From Laguncularia racemosa (taxonomy: Eukaryota > Streptophyta > Magnoliopsida > Myrtales > Combretaceae): 64,000 nt of DNA. The position numbers and the translations under genes are program-made. Positions 33,583 to 43,359 of this stretch are shown in pieces; the first letter of the stretch is position 1, and each line of letters opens with the position of its first letter. The notes under the pieces were generated by a model. It saw only the letters and a list, made by a program, of their open reading frames with translations, was not told the origin of the DNA and ran no database searches. The DNA is taken from contig JBBMOL010000375.1 of assembly GCA_037954665.1 (NCBI GenBank), positions 336,168 to 400,167 of the forward strand. Direction: 5' to 3'.

Positions 33583-34845
33583 GTGGCAAGGGCCCTTCCT
33601 AAGGATATGAACAAGCAGCAGAAGAAGAAATTTTTCACCGAATTGAAGCACTACTACTGGGAGGATCCACATTTATTCAGAATTTGTGTTGATCAGATGA
33701 TTCGAAGGTGTGTTTCCCATGAAGAAGGATGGAAAATCTTATTCCACTGTCACAGTGGGCCAACGGGAGGACATCATAGCGCCAATAGGACGGCGTACAA
33801 AGTATTGGAAGTAGGATTTTACTAGCCATCCTTGTTTAGGGATGCTTAGAGCTATATAGCTCGATGTAATCGATGCTAGAGGGATGATAACATATCAAAA
33901 AGGAATGAAATGCCACAACACTACATATTAGAGTGTGAAGTATTCAATGTATGGGGCATCGACTTTATTTGGCCCTTTCCTCCTTCCTTCGGACATAAAT
34001 ACATATTGGTAGTTGTGGATTACGTCTCTAAATGGGTAGAAGCACAAGCCTTGCCAACTAATGACTCCCGGGTGGTTGTTAAATTCTTGAAGAAGCTCTT
34101 CTGTAGATTCGGGGTCCCACGGGCACTCATAAGTGGCAGAGGTACACACTTCTGTAATTCGCAAGTTGAAAAGATTCTTAAGCGATATGGGGTGACTCAC
34201 CGTCTTGCTACGTCGTATCACCCCCAAACTAGTGGGCAAGTGGAGGTTTCAAATAGGAACCTAAAGCGTATCTTAATGAAGTCCGTGTCTCACCATAGAT
34301 GAGATTAGGCCGAGAAGTTAGATGATGCTTTGTGGGCATATCGGATAGCTTAAAAAAAACCCCTTAATACTACTCCATATCGATTGGTCTACAGGAAAGC
34401 TTGCCATTTACCAGTTGAGGTTCAGCACAAGGCATTTTGGGCGATCAAATCTGCCAATTTAGATCTCAGCAGGTCTGGAGCACATCGAAGGATGCAACTT
34501 AATGAGCTAGATGAATGGAGGCTCATGGCTTATGACAATTCATATATATACAAAGAGAAAGCCAAGAAGTTTCATGATGTTCGGCTACCACGGAATGGAC
34601 AATTTAATGAAGGGGACATTGTATTACTGTTTAACTCTAGGTTGAAACTGTTCCCTGGGAAGCTTAAATCAAGATGGTCCATTCCATTCCAGGTAAAAAA
34701 GGTTTTTCCCTACAGCATAGTTGAGTTGGAACACCTAGAGAAAGGCATTTTCAAGGTGAATGGTCAAAGGCTTAAGCATTACTTTGGGGAACAAACCGTT
34801 TTGGAAGAAAAGGAGGAGTTGAACCTCATTCTCATCTCCATTTGA
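33583..34845 (+). pseudogene. Integrase of element C
   Basis: Zinc-binding HHCC region: HCHSGPTGGHHSANRTA (33750) and ARCNRC (33862). Catalytic core: WGIDFI (first Asp at 33961), ISGRGTHFCN (34130) and YHPQTSGQVEVSNRN (Glu near 34245). The second catalytic Asp, expected at 34135, is Gly. TPYRLVYRKACHLPVE and the C-terminal tail KSRWSIPFQVKKV follow, ending at the TGA of 34845. Stops near 33823, 33847, 33878, 34300 and 34306 also interrupt. Confidence 0.88.
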
Positions 34846-34887
34846 GCTCCACCGGTTCATTACGTCGAGCTAACGACGTTAAACAAC

Positions 34888-34910
34888 AGCGCTTCTTGGG
34901 AGGAAACCCA
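34888..34910 (+). other. Conserved GGGAGGMAACCC block in C
   Basis: GCGCTTCTTGGGAGGAAACC, starting 43 nt after the pol stop. It matches blocks after the gag-protease stop in D (19019-19040) and E (43307-43328). Confidence 0.7.
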
Positions 34911-35290
34911 TGTTGCTTAGGTAAGTTTTCTTCTTTATTATATTTTTTTTTTTTTTCTTTTATCATCCGTTGTTTTAGAGTAACTTATGCAGGACAGCAA
35001 GCTACAGAGGGGCTAACCAAGTTTGGATTCTATGAAAGTCACCTTAATAGAGTTTTTTGTAAGCTCTAAGTGTGGGGAAATTTAGGATGGGAGACCTTTT
35101 CAAGGGAATGCAAGATGAAGTGATGACAGGTATGTACCTTGATCTGCACAACCAGGTACACTAGTGGTGTATCTGGTTTTTCACACATGCTAGAGGGTGT
35201 CTAAATTGACTTTGTAATACAAAAGGGGAATACGTCATAGTGTGCCCTCCCGTGCACTTCAAAATATGCTCATTGTGTACATATCAAAGA
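34911..35290 (+). other. Pol to env-position intergenic region of C
   Basis: No gene. It contains AG|GTAAGT near 34919 (possible donor), a polypurine-tract-like AAGTGTGGGGAAA at 35068-35080, and a degenerate TACAC palindrome near 35145-35175. Confidence 0.5.
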
Positions 35291-35767
35291 TACACGAATA
35301 AGGTATACGCTCGTGTACCTGGTCGTGTATCTAACCCACAGAATGCTCCCTCTATATACACGAACAAGGTATACGCTCGTGTACCGGGTCGTGTATTTGA
35401 CTCACAGAATGCTCCCTCTATATACACAAACAAGGTACACGCTCGTGTACCTGGTCGTGTATCTGACCCAAAGAATGCTCCCCCTATATACACGAACAAG
35501 GTACACGCTCGTGTACCTGGTCGTGTATCTAACCCACTGAATGCTCCCTCTATAGACACGAACAAGGTACACGCTTGTGTACCTGGTCGTGTATTTGACT
35601 CACATAATGCTCTCCCATGATACACGATTAAGATACACACTCGTGTACCTGGTCGTGTATCTAACCCACAGAATGCTCTTCCACGATACACGAACAAGAT
35701 ACATGCTCGTGTATCTAACCCAAAGATAGGAATCCAAAGTACACGACCGTGTACTTGGTCGTGTATC
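35291..35767 (+). repeat. 66-bp tandem array of nested palindromes
   Basis: Unit starts fall at 35291, 35357, 35423, 35489, 35555, 35621 and 35687, exactly 66 bp apart without indels. A shortened palindrome follows at 35740-35767. Each unit is TACACGA-spacer-GTACACG-2 nt-CGTGTAC-spacer-TCGTGTA plus a link with ATGCTC. Because 66 is a multiple of 3, long repetitive open frames appear on both strands; I do not call them genes. Confidence 0.9.
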
Positions 35768-35785
35768 TAATTTTTCTGTTCGTGC

Positions 35786-35794
35786 TATAAAAGG
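35786..35794 (+). promoter_or_regulatory. Candidate internal TATA box upstream of env-position ORF
   Basis: TATAAAAGG about 20 bp after the last palindrome of the array, mirroring the palindrome-to-TATA spacing in the LTR (28301 to 28321). A start site near 35815-35825 would be expected. Confidence 0.55.
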
Positions 35795-35925
35795 CCTCAT
35801 CACTTCACTCTGTCATTTACAAGACTCATTCTCCATTCGTGTATCTTACCCACTCACTTCTAAACTCCTCCATACGGTGTTTGTTCTTTTCACACTATAA
35901 ACTTCTTCCGTTTCAAGGATTCAAG

Positions 35926-36598
35926 GTAAGTAAGTTCTCTCTTCTTCTTCTTCAATACTTATTGCAATACGGTTGCTGCTCGGTTTTCTTTTACGACTAC
36001 CATACATGTTTGCATCTATGATGATGGTATGATGAGTGATTTCGCATTTTGGAAGTCGACTGTTGATAGATCTGTAGACATTTTGAACTCACGTGAATGC
36101 ATGTATGATTGATGTCATGAGTGGCTACCAAACAAGTGAATCGATAGTTAAGGTTTGAACATGAATATTTGGGACTTTGATTTTGTGGGTTTCTGGAACA
36201 ATGTTGTTGTGTTTCTTTTTCGATCTTCTTCTTAGAAACCAAGTTATGAGGCCATTTTTTTTATGATCACTAAACTATCGCACCTAGCTTCTTAGAATCA
36301 AGATTCAAACTTTATCGTTTGATGATGCTTTGGGTGTGTTGTAGTTACATTTTTGGCCTTCAGGAAAGTAGGTTGATAATATACTAAAGCCACAAGACCT
36401 GATTTTGAGCGTTCATATGGTAATTTGTGCATGTATTACATGGGCAGATACACAACTAGGTACATGGTTGTATACCTTGGTTGTGTATCTCAACTGTGCT
36501 ATCTTCCTCCTTATTTCGGAAACCCAATGCAAGTCTTATCTTTTTCTTTATGTAATTAACGAACCTAACCTATTTTGAGACCATTTTGATTGATTCAG
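35926..36598 (+). other. Candidate intron in the env-position leader
   Basis: The donor CAAG|GTAAGTAAG begins at 35926. The acceptor TTGATTGATTCAG ends at 36598 and is followed directly by ATG (36599). The intervening 673 nt is AT-rich and stop-rich, and holds a degenerate palindrome at 36443-36492. The inference rests on splice signals only. Confidence 0.5.
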
Positions 36599-37984
36599 AT
36601 GGTCACAAAGACTTGTGCAGTTAAACCAAAGTTTACTGAGAAGAAGAAGAACACCCCTACTAAGAGGAAGCGGGATGGTGCTAATTCATCCTCCGCTCCA
36701 CCCCCCCAAAGAGTTGTGGAAGAGCCATGGAGCAAGAAGCGGTTTGAAATTCTCTCACGGAAACCGTTTGGTGCACACCAATATCTGGATTGGGGCATGT
36801 TGGAAGGGTATGGATTAGTCCAACCAATCAAGGAGGTCCTTGCCACCGGCCCATGGGAGGTCCTGTTCACCATATAAGAACTAGCGTATAGGGATGTTAC
36901 TCTTGAGTTCCTATCCACTATGTAGATACAGAAGACATGAATCGAAAAAGGATGGGACAACTCTTTCAACTTTGAAGTGTATGGGTAACAGCACAACTAT
37001 ACTATCCGCCAGTTCTGTTCTCTAATGGGATTCTACACTGAAGCTTTTACTTGAACACCCGAGTTTCAGGATTTACATTGCCGTTAGCCTCCCAACGTTA
37101 ACAATTAGGTATGTTAGGAGGAGTTGACTGAAAATCCGACTCAAGAGTACTTTCCATCCAGCTCCAAGGCCTCTCTAATTAAGGATGATTGCCTTAAAGT
37201 TTGTCATTGGCTTTTGACAAACACAATTGGAGCCCGAAAAAGAAGTAAGGGAGTTGTCAATAACTTTGAAATCTCCTATCTTTACAGCATCTCCCACGGA
37301 TATCAAATTAATATCGAGTTGGAGTTGGCCTTTTATATATGGAGACAGGCACATGACTCCTGTTCTAAGGGGATTTACTGTGGCAGCTTCATCACTCATT
37401 TGCTGAAGAGCATGGACATTTTCCAAGACCCTGGGCCAGAGGCTGCCAAGTGCAATCAGGAAAGAATCTCTGATGGGCCGTTTGCCAAGTGGGGAGTGAA
37501 AAAAATCACAGGAATTTCCCGCACTTCTAGCAGGCTGCCTCCTTCTGCACAATCCTCCAAAGCTGCTCCTTCCTTGTCTTCACCTAGTGAGTCTTCTATT
37601 CCCACATCGGAGCGGGTGCTTAACCGCTTGGCATCCATTGAGAAGACCCAAGGTGAGATGAAAGTTCAACTACAGGGGATGAAAAAGAAAGAAAAAAAAT
37701 TTAGAAAATTTGTAGTTTACACTTTCCAGTCACTGGCTAAGTGCTTCCCAGCAGGACAAGCCAGTTTACCCACTTATGCCTCTTCCTCTGAAGCTGAAGA
37801 GGAAGTTGAGGCCAATGGCAATAAAGACAAGGAAAATGAGGGAGAAAGTGAGGGAGAAAGTGAAGAGGATACTGAGGAAACCACTGAGGAGTGGAACCAA
37901 CCAGTGCCAAGGGTGAGGAAAGTGATGATGAAGAGGATGAAACAGATGATGAAGATGAGGAGACTAGTTTTGAATAATGAATGA
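36599..37984 (+). pseudogene. Env-position ORF (Athila third ORF), broken
   Basis: One frame of 462 codons with stops near 36875, 36923, 36938, 36986, 37050, 37085, 37106 and 37115. The N-terminus is basic (KPKFTEKKKNTPTKRKR) and looks like a nuclear signal. Next come KKRFEILSRKPFGAHQYLDW, VTLEFLST and RQFCSLMGFYT, resembling the conserved domain of the protein encoded 3' of pol in Athila-type elements. The C-terminal third has a short coiled coil (LNRLASIEKTQGEMKVQLQG) and an acidic tail rich in Glu. No clear signal peptide or membrane helix was seen, so the envelope role often suggested for this position is not supported here; function unknown. Confidence 0.7.
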
Positions 37985-39539
37985 CTTTAAGTTAACTATT
38001 TTATTCTGCATATTCGAGGAGCTCTTTCTATTGAGTTAGACTCTTTCTTGTTGGATGACTATAATAATAATGACTAATCTCTATTTAATCTTTTACCTTT
38101 CATTTTTGTTGTGTTGAACTTTGCTGATCCAGGTGCTATCCTGCGAATGCAACTGGTCCCATAACTTTCCTTGGCGAACTTCATCGATATAGATGATCGA
38201 TATTCTGCTAGCTATGCAATTGGTCCATCACCTGTTTAATCCCAGGAAGTCTCAGTTCCTTTTCTTTTTATTTTTTTTTATCTCTTTATTTCTCATTACG
38301 TTCTTGAATGATAAAGACATTGGGGACAATGTCTCAATCTAAGTGTGGGGAAGAGGATACTAAAGAAATTTGATAAGGGTTGTGCTGAATTGTATGAGTC
38401 ATTCAAAAATTTCCCCTAATTTTTGTTTTCCTCTTTTTGCTTGATAATCGAATTTTGAAATCACGATTGCAAATTACATAGTATTGTAGCATTTAGTGAA
38501 TGAATTCCTCTAAAAGAGTGTTGTGCATGTCACATTTGTCTTCTTTGGATCATTGATACTTAATCAAAGTTATGGGATAAAATCGTTGTGAAACTCAAAG
38601 ATCTTGAGAGCCATTTAATCTTTCATGAAAGGTCAAATGAAATGATTCTCTTGGTAATCCTTCTTAAAAGATCTCTTTAAAGTAATAATTTAATGAAAGC
38701 ATGTTATACTTGAAAAATAAAGGATTGGTTAGTATGGGCAGGCTTTAGTCCTTCTGAAGAGCGAAGTTTGACTCCGCTATTAACTAGTCAAAATAATAAG
38801 TTAAGGTAATAGAGGTTCGATGGGGTTCCTTTAAAACCTGGTCACCTAAGGTCGTCTGGCCTGGGATCGGCCGACCGAGGAAATTACCGTAATAAAATGA
38901 AATACCATAAAGGCAAAAGTTGAGAAGGTCTTGTAACTCGAGTAACTAAGCCCATAGGAATGCCCTCAATTGAGGGGATAACGTTCGTTAACTTGGGTGA
39001 CGAGCCTAGGATTATCGGCTGAAAACTCGTTACATGGGTTGCAAGATTCTAAAAAAAAAAAAAAAAGGGATGAAACCAGTGTGAACCATTACAAAGAATA
39101 AAATCTTTGAAGAGATCAACCAAAAAGGAGGAGGAATCCAAGGGAAACATAAATGCAATGTATTTTCATTATTGATTGCTTCACTAAGAGAGATAATTGA
39201 GAAGATATTAGACTTTTTAATGGTGGTTGAAATGGACCACGTTTTCTTTTGCTTTGATTGATCTTGTGTTTAATTTTGATCAGGAAAGCCATTGTTAAAA
39301 TGACAAGGGTAAAGATTGGTCTACTCTGATTAATCCTAGAAATTTGACTAAAGTATCTTTGTTACAATACTTTCATGATAAGGTGAGAAGCACACTCATT
39401 AGATTGAGGGATTGCATTGAGCTTTAAAGATTAAAATTCATAAATGCTAATATCTGAGTAGTTTTATTTGGTAACGACAATCATGATTAATGAGAAGTTT
39501 GATTAATGTTTTGTTTTGCTTGAGGACAAGCGAAGACTT
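37985..39539 (+). other. 3' UTR of element C with conserved blocks
   Basis: Non-coding. It holds a GACATTG/CAATGTC stem (38316-38333) followed by an internal polypurine tract (38341), a block GGTCACC...CTGGGATCGGCCGACC (38822-38880) shared in reverse orientation with D and E, a short A-tract near 39052-39066, and GCTTGAGGACAAGC just before the polypurine tract. Confidence 0.7.
38341..38353 (+). promoter_or_regulatory. Internal polypurine-tract copy in C
   Basis: AAGTGTGGGGAAG, identical to the core of the terminal tract at 39540, 1.21 kb upstream of the 3' LTR. Confidence 0.6.
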
Positions 39540-39554
39540 AAGTGTGGGGAAGTT
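39540..39554 (+). promoter_or_regulatory. Polypurine tract of C
   Basis: AAGTGTGGGGAAGTT immediately before the 3' LTR start TGATAAGT. Confidence 0.85.
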
Positions 39555-40080
39555 TGATAAGTCGCAAAATACCCTTATCTAGAGTAATGAAATTGTGCTT
39601 TATTGTTGAATTTTTAGATGATTTGTTGAAGAAAAGGATGCTTAATGGAATGAATGTCAATTTCAGGATTTCCTAGAGTATTTTGGAGCTAAGGCAAGGA
39701 GTTTTGAAGAGTCGGATCAAGTTTGGAAGGAATTGGATACAATACATGTGAGGAAAAGAATTCTGGAAAGTACACAAGCAAGATACATTCCCATGTACTT
39801 TGCTTGTGTATACTGAAGTGGATGTTTGGAAAGTACATGAGCAAAGTACACGCCCATGTACTTTGCTTGTGTATCTAAGTTTTGCTGCTGTTCAACGATG
39901 TTTCAAATACACAACCAATGTACACTCCCATGTACTTGCTCATGTATATTCACATAAGGACACTTGGAAGAAAGCATGAGATACACGAACGAGATACACT
40001 ACTCGTGTATCCGCTCGTGTATGTATCCAACCCGAGTACATGTATAAATAGACCATTAGTTGCCCTAGAAACGAGGTTAT
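39555..40080 (+). repeat. 3' LTR of element C, left part
   Basis: 526 bp matching 27833-28358, including the palindrome cluster (about 39773-40023) and TATA box (40043-40050). Cut by insertion of E; resumes at 47736. Confidence 0.9.
40076..40080. repeat. Left target-site duplication of E
   Basis: GTTAT, exactly repeated at 47731-47735. Confidence 0.9.
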
Positions 40081-41620
40081 TGATCACTCGTGAAATGTAT
40101 ATGTGAAACCGCTAGCAAGTATACTAGGTCGCAATCAAGTAATATATGATGAGTAAAGTATCGTTCCCTCGAGGACTAAAAAGATTACGAAACCTATAAT
40201 AACTTATACTGATATTTAGGTAATTCAAACAGGAATCTTTTATATATTTAACTAAAGAAATTAAATTAAGTTCTATGCTAATGAGAATTATAAGATTCTT
40301 ATAAATACTTCCAATTGAACAGTAGGAATTTAGAATTCACTCTAGTCATGCTAATCAAACTACCGTTAAGTTATTGAAATCAACTTATATGTGGTTATTC
40401 ACGTGAGTTCAACATTTTAACCTCAAATCAATTAGTCCACTTTCGTATCTCTATTTAATAGAGGATTCTAATATACTCTCATACATTTTTCAATGCTATG
40501 ATCGCCTTATGCTCTAATACAATTATCCTTAATCTCTTAGTGAATAATTAATTAGAACATAGCTTTAATCTCTATATGAACCCTAATTAAACCAATTAAC
40601 GCCGCTTTCGCATTGTCTCATTAGTGTAATTAAGAATTCCTAACAAATCCTATCTCCACTTTCATATTGACTAGATTTCTAACAATCTAATCTTATCACA
40701 ATTAAATTGAAATTATAGGAATTCATAACATGAATACTCCACATATATGTCAATCTCATAACCAAACTACATTGATCATTTTAGCAAACTAGGGCTTCAT
40801 CCACTATTCCCACAAATGAAATTAGCCAGCCATACAATAGATAACAACAAGACAAAATTCAATGAAAAATGTTAAAGAATCCATTAAAGACATAAAAACC
40901 AATTCACAGAAATGCAAAATATGATTAGGATAAGAAGTCACCAATATGTAGCAAATCTAGAAATAAGATCCTAAAACAACTCTTCAAAGATTTTTTACTT
41001 GATCTCAATTGATGGAAGTCCAATTGAATTCAATCTTAAATTTCCTTGTAAAAAGCTAAAGTTTCTCAAAATAAAGTTCTTAAAGTCTAAAGTCTACTCT
41101 CCTCTCCTCGGTCGTTCTTTTTTTATTTTCTCACCCCTCCTTTTATGCTCTGTAGAAATGTACAAATTGCACAAGAATATGAAAAGTCGGCGGTCCACCA
41201 CATGAGGCACAACCGTGTGTAATGTGGTTGTTACTGCCACCACATAAACCACGGCCGTGGGATAACTCCATAAGCTTCTCGGCATTTTCTTCTTTCCTTC
41301 TTCTTTTAGGCACGACCGTATCTCAGGGGGTAAACATACCCACCACATGAAGAATGGCCATAGGCTATCCCCTTAAGCCTCTCGTCCTTTGTTTTTCTTT
41401 AATAATTGTGAAAAGGAAAAACACTACATAAGGCACGGCCATATCTCATCCCTTACTTGTGATTTCTTCATGTTTTGCATCATGTACACTTCAAGTCCAT
41501 TAATCCCTAATATATCAACATAAATGCAATTTAAGTATCTTTTTATTGGAAATTTCTAATAATTGACAATAATATATATACCAATCATAAGATACAACAT
41601 GATAAAATATGCCTTTATCA
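40081..41620 (-). repeat. 3' LTR of element E
   Basis: On the minus strand starts TGATAAAGGC at 41620, ends GAGTGATCA at 40081. TATA-like CATAAAAGG on the minus strand at 41139-41147. U3 (about 41190-41460) contains CCACGGCCGTGG and related motifs. Confidence 0.9.
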
Positions 41621-41634
41621 ACTCCCCCATACTT
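41621..41634 (-). promoter_or_regulatory. Polypurine tract of E
   Basis: AAGTATGGGGGAGT on the minus strand adjoining the 3' LTR. Confidence 0.85.
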
Positions 41635-42774
41635 GAAGTTCTGCTTATCCTCAAGTAATTAATAATCTGTCAAATGAGAATACAAAATTTTCTTTCCTCA
41701 TAATTAATTTGAAAAGATGGTGCCTATCACTCTAACTAAACTGACAACAAGTAACTGGTATACTTAGAAAAAATTGAGTAGTTAATCTGGAAAGACTAAC
41801 TTTTATTCCTAATGTTCAACCACCGAATTCTTATTTCAAAATATAAATTCTCAGTCCAATAAAGCAAAACACTCATTTAAACTTCAAAAGCAACTAGCAA
41901 GTATAAAATCTCTTTAATTGCTTATCTGAATGAGATAACACAAAGTTAAAGCATATGGTATCCACTCTTCCACTAGATTTTTTTCCTTTTTATAATAGTC
42001 TTATTTCATTCTTTATTTTATTTTATTTTTTTATTTGCTCATATTGACAGTGGAGTTTGACTTCACTCTTCTAAGGGACTAAAGCCTGCCCATATCAACT
42101 GGCTTTTATTAATATATTAAAATTTTGCCTTTCCGTCCTTCATGTTATTGTGAGTTCATTGAGTCGGCACATCCCGAGCTCATCACCAAAGTGACTAGGT
42201 TTTAAAGGGACCCCTACGAACTCTTCCTCACACTAACATTTAAGTTAGGATACTCTTAACTCACTTACCTGAGTCATTGGAGTAAAGGCTCTAAATATTT
42301 TATTTTATTTATTAATTTTTTTTTTATATTAGTTAGGACTATTTTTATAAGGAATCACTAAGTAAAAAGTTTCCTTAACCTCTTTTTCTAAGAGTTAAAA
42401 TATTCTCAAAGCACTTCAAAAGACAGAATACAAGCTTAATTCACTTAGAAGTAAATTTGCTTGTTTTGCACTAAAGGACTCGACCTACTTTCGAACTTTA
42501 AATTCAAGAGTCTAAACAAAAGGTCAAAATTTTCCTTAAAGATTTCATTACTAAATTTGATCTAAGTAAACCAATTACAACAGCTAATGAGTAAGGCACC
42601 AAATCAAATCAATTAGATAAAAGAAAATTTATACCATATTTCCAGATCATATTAGACTTTTCCAATACAATAGTTCAAGATAATGGTGAAGTATAATTGT
42701 CCAAAATATTCATTCCACACAAATTAACATCAACAGACATCAAAATTATCATAAATAATGGCCTATTTTATTTT

Positions 42775-42790
42775 TCCTTCCCCCACACTT
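42775..42790 (-). promoter_or_regulatory. Internal polypurine-tract copy in E
   Basis: AAGTGTGGGGGAAGGA on the minus strand, about 1.17 kb upstream of the 3' LTR. Confidence 0.6.
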
Positions 42791-43306
42791 AATTCAGACA
42801 ATGTCTCTATTTTCTTTCCTAATTACAAAAGAAAATTGATTAAACCATAAAAGTACTTTGGGAATAACGAAACTTCCCTGAGATGAAACTGTAGCAAAGT
42901 CTCTAGAATATTTCATCATGAAAGTACCATTGCTTTTCCATATGAACTGCACATTTTTCCTTTAGTTCCTGACGTTAGAATAAAGAAACATAAAGAGACA
43001 AAATAGATCAAGAATATTCACAGTTTAACATCACCTATAGTGTTTAAGGAATTATTACAGTTCCAACAGAAAATAAAATAAAAGTAATCGACAAGTTTTT
43101 TTTTTTTTTCACACACGGTCATGGTGTAAGGGGTGAGTCAATCCGTAATTTGCACATTACCGTGACACGACCGTATGACTTGTGGTGGATTTAGGGCCAC
43201 CACATGAACCACAGCCGTATCTCATCCTCCTAAAATCTTCAGCCGAATTTTTTTTTTATTTTTTTATTTAAAAAAATAAAATTAATTTACAAAAATCTTT
43301 AATCAT

Positions 43307-43328
43307 GGGCTGCCTCCCATGAAGCGCT
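43307..43328 (-). other. Conserved GGGAGGCAGCCC block in E
   Basis: On the minus strand CTTCATGGGAGGCAGCCC, about 32 nt after the last polyprotein codon. Confidence 0.7.
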
Positions 43329-43359
43329 TGTTTTATAGTCATCAACCTGACTATCAGGG

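Larger units (their letters stand above)
41635..43359 (-). other. 3' non-coding region of E with conserved blocks
   Basis: No coding potential. Contains the GAGCTCGGGATG / GCCGACTC block (42151-42215), the internal polypurine tract (42775-42790), CACGGNCRTG motifs near 43115-43210 and the GGGAGGCAGCCC block (43307-43328). Confidence 0.7.

Noticed and set aside
35240..35697. Long repetitive open frames on both strands across the 66-bp array
   Set aside because: 66 is a multiple of 3, so any frame free of stops in one unit stays open. Both strands are open equally and no start context or known domain is seen.
35291..35767. CRISPR-like array
   Set aside because: Units are fully tandem palindromes with no unique spacers, no cas genes are present and the genome is plant-like.
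36599..37984. True envelope glycoprotein
   Set aside because: No signal peptide or transmembrane helix is visible; the N-terminus is basic and the tail acidic. Position alone suggests env, so I call it only the env-position ORF.
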